Below, piece after piece: positions 62,334 to 64,000 of a stretch of 64,000 nucleotides of DNA (the stretch's first letter is position 1; the number at the start of each line of letters is the position of its first letter). Location of the stretch: assembly GCA_944391815.1 (NCBI GenBank), contig CALXUV010000006.1, positions 1 through 64,000 on the forward strand, read 5' to 3'. This stretch comes from an uncultured Clostridia bacterium. Its GTDB lineage: Bacteria; Bacillota; Clostridia; Oscillospirales; CAG-272. The notes beneath the pieces are model-generated. The model had not been told where the DNA came from. It saw only the letters and a program-made list of their open reading frames with translations, and did not search any database. The position numbers and the translations under genes were made by a program.

Positions 62334-63509
62334 ATGGAGAAAGTAAGATTCGGTATAATCGGTATCGGTAACATGGGAAGCGTCCATGCGCAGTATCTTT
62401 TCAATGGCGAGATAAACGGAGCGGTGCTCGGTGCAATATGCGATCTCAAAAAGTCAAGACTTGACTGGGCAAGAGAAAAATTCGGCAGTGAGCTTCCTCT
62501 ATTTACTGATTACAAGGAACTTCTGAAAAGCGGAACCTGTGACGTCGTGCTTATCGCAACGCCCCATTATCTGCATCCTGTGATTGCGATTGACGCATTC
62601 AATGCCGGTTTGCACGTGATTTCCGAAAAACCGGTCGGAGTTTACACCAAAGCAGTCACTGAGATGATGAAGGTGGCAAAAGAGTCCGGAAAAGAATTCG
62701 GAGTTATGTTCAACCAGAGAACAAATCCCGTTTACAGAAAAATGCGCCAGATAATTCAGGACGGAGAACTGGGCGAGCTGAAAAGAATGGTATGGATAGT
62801 CACCGACTGGTACAGAACCCAGCAGTACTATGATTCCGGCGACTGGAGAGCGACTTGGTCGGGAGAAGGAGGCGGAGTCCTTCTTAATCAGTGTCCGCAT
62901 AACCTTGACCTTTGGCAGTGGATTTTCGGTATGCCGAAGAGCATAACAGCTTTCTGTGATTACGGAAAATATCATAATATTGAGGTAGAAGACGATGTAA
63001 CGGCGTACGCAAAGTACGAAAACGGAGCTACGGCAGTGTTTATAACAACCACTGGAGAATGTCCCGGTACAAACAGACTTGAAATTTCAGGTTCTAAGGG
63101 TAAACTTGTCGCTGAGGGCAAGAAGCTTACCTGGACAAAGAACGAAGGCGACGAAAGAGAGTACTGCTTTACCGCCAAAACAGGTTTTGACAAGCTTCCG
63201 ACAACCACCGAAGTGCTTACCCCTGAGTACGATATGCCTGAGCAGCACAGAGGAATAACACAGAATTTCACCGATCATCTTCTCAAAGGAACACCGCTTC
63301 TTGCATCGGGATATGAGGGAATAAACGGACTTACTATTTCCAATGCCATTATGCTTTCATCCTGGAAGAACTGTGCGGTAAATCTCGACGATCCGAATCT
63401 CGCGGATGAGTTTTACGAACTGCTCAAGGTTAAGATCGCAGGTTCTAGGAGAAAGGAAAACGTGACAGAGTCGGAGGTAGCGAACCTTTCCGGCACATAC
63501 AGTTCCTGA
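62334..63509 (+). CDS. Gfo/Idh/MocA-family sugar oxidoreductase
   Basis: 391 residues. NAD(P)-binding RFGIIGIGNMGSVHAQYL, catalytic-lysine motif ISEKPVGV, and C-terminal domain with GGGVLLNQCPHNLDLWQWIFG (catalytic His) and EDDVTAYAKYENGATAVF. Oxidises or epimerises a cyclic polyol, sugar or inositol. Its position after a polysaccharide lyase suggests handling of an unsaturated or keto uronate product. AAGAGGT site before ATG. Confidence 0.9.
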   Translation: MEKVRFGIIGIGNMGSVHAQYLFNGEINGAVLGAICDLKKSRLDWAREKFGSELPLFTDYKELLKSGTCDVVLIATPHYLHPVIAIDAFNAGLHVISEKPVGVYTKAVTEMMKVAKESGKEFGVMFNQRTNPVYRKMRQIIQDGELGELKRMVWIVTDWYRTQQYYDSGDWRATWSGEGGGVLLNQCPHNLDLWQWIFGMPKSITAFCDYGKYHNIEVEDDVTAYAKYENGATAVFITTTGECPGTNRLEISGSKGKLVAEGKKLTWTKNEGDEREYCFTAKTGFDKLPTTTEVLTPEYDMPEQHRGITQNFTDHLLKGTPLLASGYEGINGLTISNAIMLSSWKNCAVNLDDPNLADEFYELLKVKIAGSRRKENVTESEVANLSGTYSS

Positions 63510-63544
63510 TAAAAGAAAAGTCAGCCGCTGTAAACTGCGGCAAC

Positions 63545-63605
63545 GGAACGGAAGTCGACAACCGTTCCCGTGAATTGAAAGCACAGCCCGTTTTTTAACG
63601 GGCTG
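63545..63605 (+). terminator. Two hairpins after the oxidoreductase gene
   Basis: GGAACGG/CCGTTCC (63545-63551, 63562-63568) and CAGCCCGTT/AACGGGCTG (63584-63592, 63597-63605). The second has a TTTT loop but only TTGCT after it; termination is plausible but not strong. Confidence 0.5.
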
Positions 63606-63626
63606 TTGCTGAGTTAAGGAGTAGAA

Positions 63627-64000
63627 ATGGGAAAAGAAGCGAATATAAACAGAAAAACATCAAAGACTCCGGTTCTGATGTACCGCTTTTTTCTTAAAAT
63701 CAGCATGGCGGGTGCGATTTACGGAGCTTTTGCAATATCAACCGGAACGGCAATTTCCGCTTCGGGGCTTCCTTTGACGCTTTCCGTTATGTGTGCAATT
63801 GCATATGAGATAGCGTATTTTATTTACAAGAGCGGAAGTGAAAAATCTATAAAAAACAAAACCGAAGGTCAGATTCTGGTACTTATCAAATTGATTTTGT
63901 TTATTGTCGGCATTTATCTGCTGATTTACGGTTCGGATCTGGTTTGCGGGAAAAAATACTACGGCATTTTATTTCAGACAGCCGGACTTGTTTTTTGTCA
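63627..64000 (+). CDS. Truncated membrane protein, unidentified
   Basis: ATG 63627 after TAAGGAG opens a frame that runs off the window (124 codons). It has a short charged start (MGKEANINRKTSKTPVLMYR) and at least three hydrophobic segments: about 25-45, 50-70 and 90-108, with a charged loop KSGSEKSIKNKTEGQ between the last two. No family is recognised from this part; a small multi-pass membrane protein is all that can be said. Confidence 0.65.
   Translation, partial: MGKEANINRKTSKTPVLMYRFFLKISMAGAIYGAFAISTGTAISASGLPLTLSVMCAIAYEIAYFIYKSGSEKSIKNKTEGQILVLIKLILFIVGIYLLIYGSDLVCGKKYYGILFQTAGLVFC

Overview
The window reads as chromosome of an anaerobic Bacillota, most likely class Clostridia (Oscillospirales/Ruminococcaceae-like gut bacterium). 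The evidence is indirect: AT-leaning Gram-positive signals (many TTGACA-17-TATAAT promoters, AGGAGG ribosome sites), a leucine T-box, an RqcH/NFACT protein, YqeG and DUF6514-like proteins, and a glycyl-radical enzyme, which needs strict anoxia. No tRNA, rRNA, CRISPR array, transposase or phage gene was recognised. PARAGRAPH 2 - the centrepiece (3001-18325) is a complete bacterial microcompartment (BMC) locus, 19 genes on one strand behind a strong promoter at 2898. It pairs a B12-independent diol dehydratase (glycyl radical enzyme) and its radical-SAM activase with a class II sugar-phosphate aldolase that carries a C-terminal encapsulation helix. The inferred pathway is fuculose-1-P or rhamnulose-1-P -> DHAP + lactaldehyde -> 1,2-propanediol -> propanal -> propionyl-CoA (PduP-type dehydrogenase) -> propionyl-phosphate (PduL) -> propionate + ATP (AckA-type kinase). 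Shell genes are one permuted EutS/PduU-type hexamer, five BMC-H hexamers (three almost identical), one EutN pentamer and one PduT-type trimer with Cys38. PduS, a GlcG/PduO-C-like protein, an EutP/PduV-type GTPase and a DeoR regulator complete it. Unusual points are a zinc alcohol dehydrogenase bearing an encapsulation peptide where an iron enzyme is expected, an activase without the ferredoxin insertion, a Cys-rich linker in the aldolase, and terminator-like hairpins inside the operon at the hexamer/pentamer boundary and before pduL. PARAGRAPH 3 - 18782-26407 is a surface-glycan unit with its own promoter and terminator: initiating sugar transferase, HpcH/HpaI-type aldolase, 2-hydroxyacid dehydrogenase, flippase, and FnlA-FnlB-FnlC (UDP-N-acetyl-L-fucosamine synthesis, FnlC with a ~95-residue disordered N-terminal extension). 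It has no glycosyltransferase or polymerase of its own. A UDP-galactopyranose mutase plus a GT2 glycosyltransferase lie at 39695-41865. PARAGRAPH 4 - 26582-41865 also holds a GrpB-Nudix fusion, two ABC exporters, a membrane-anchor-less FtsH-like AAA protease, a GH31 glycosidase gene ruined by a large internal deletion beside its probable AraC regulator, a lipase-like gene whose best start is ATC, and gapA. PARAGRAPH 5 - 42100-59950 is mostly housekeeping: cytidylate-kinase-like, TtcA-like, rqcH, ispE, a purine-type PRTase, aldose epimerase, yqeG, nfo, aroQ, a M24 peptidase, a T-box-controlled leuACDB operon, cysK, and rplM-rpsI. The right end (60295-64000) is a heparinase II/III-type lyase, a Gfo/Idh/MocA oxidoreductase and a truncated membrane protein. 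The left end has an NhaC-type antiporter with a DnaJ-like Cys-rich loop, a PC4/YdbC protein and a doubled hairpin repeat.
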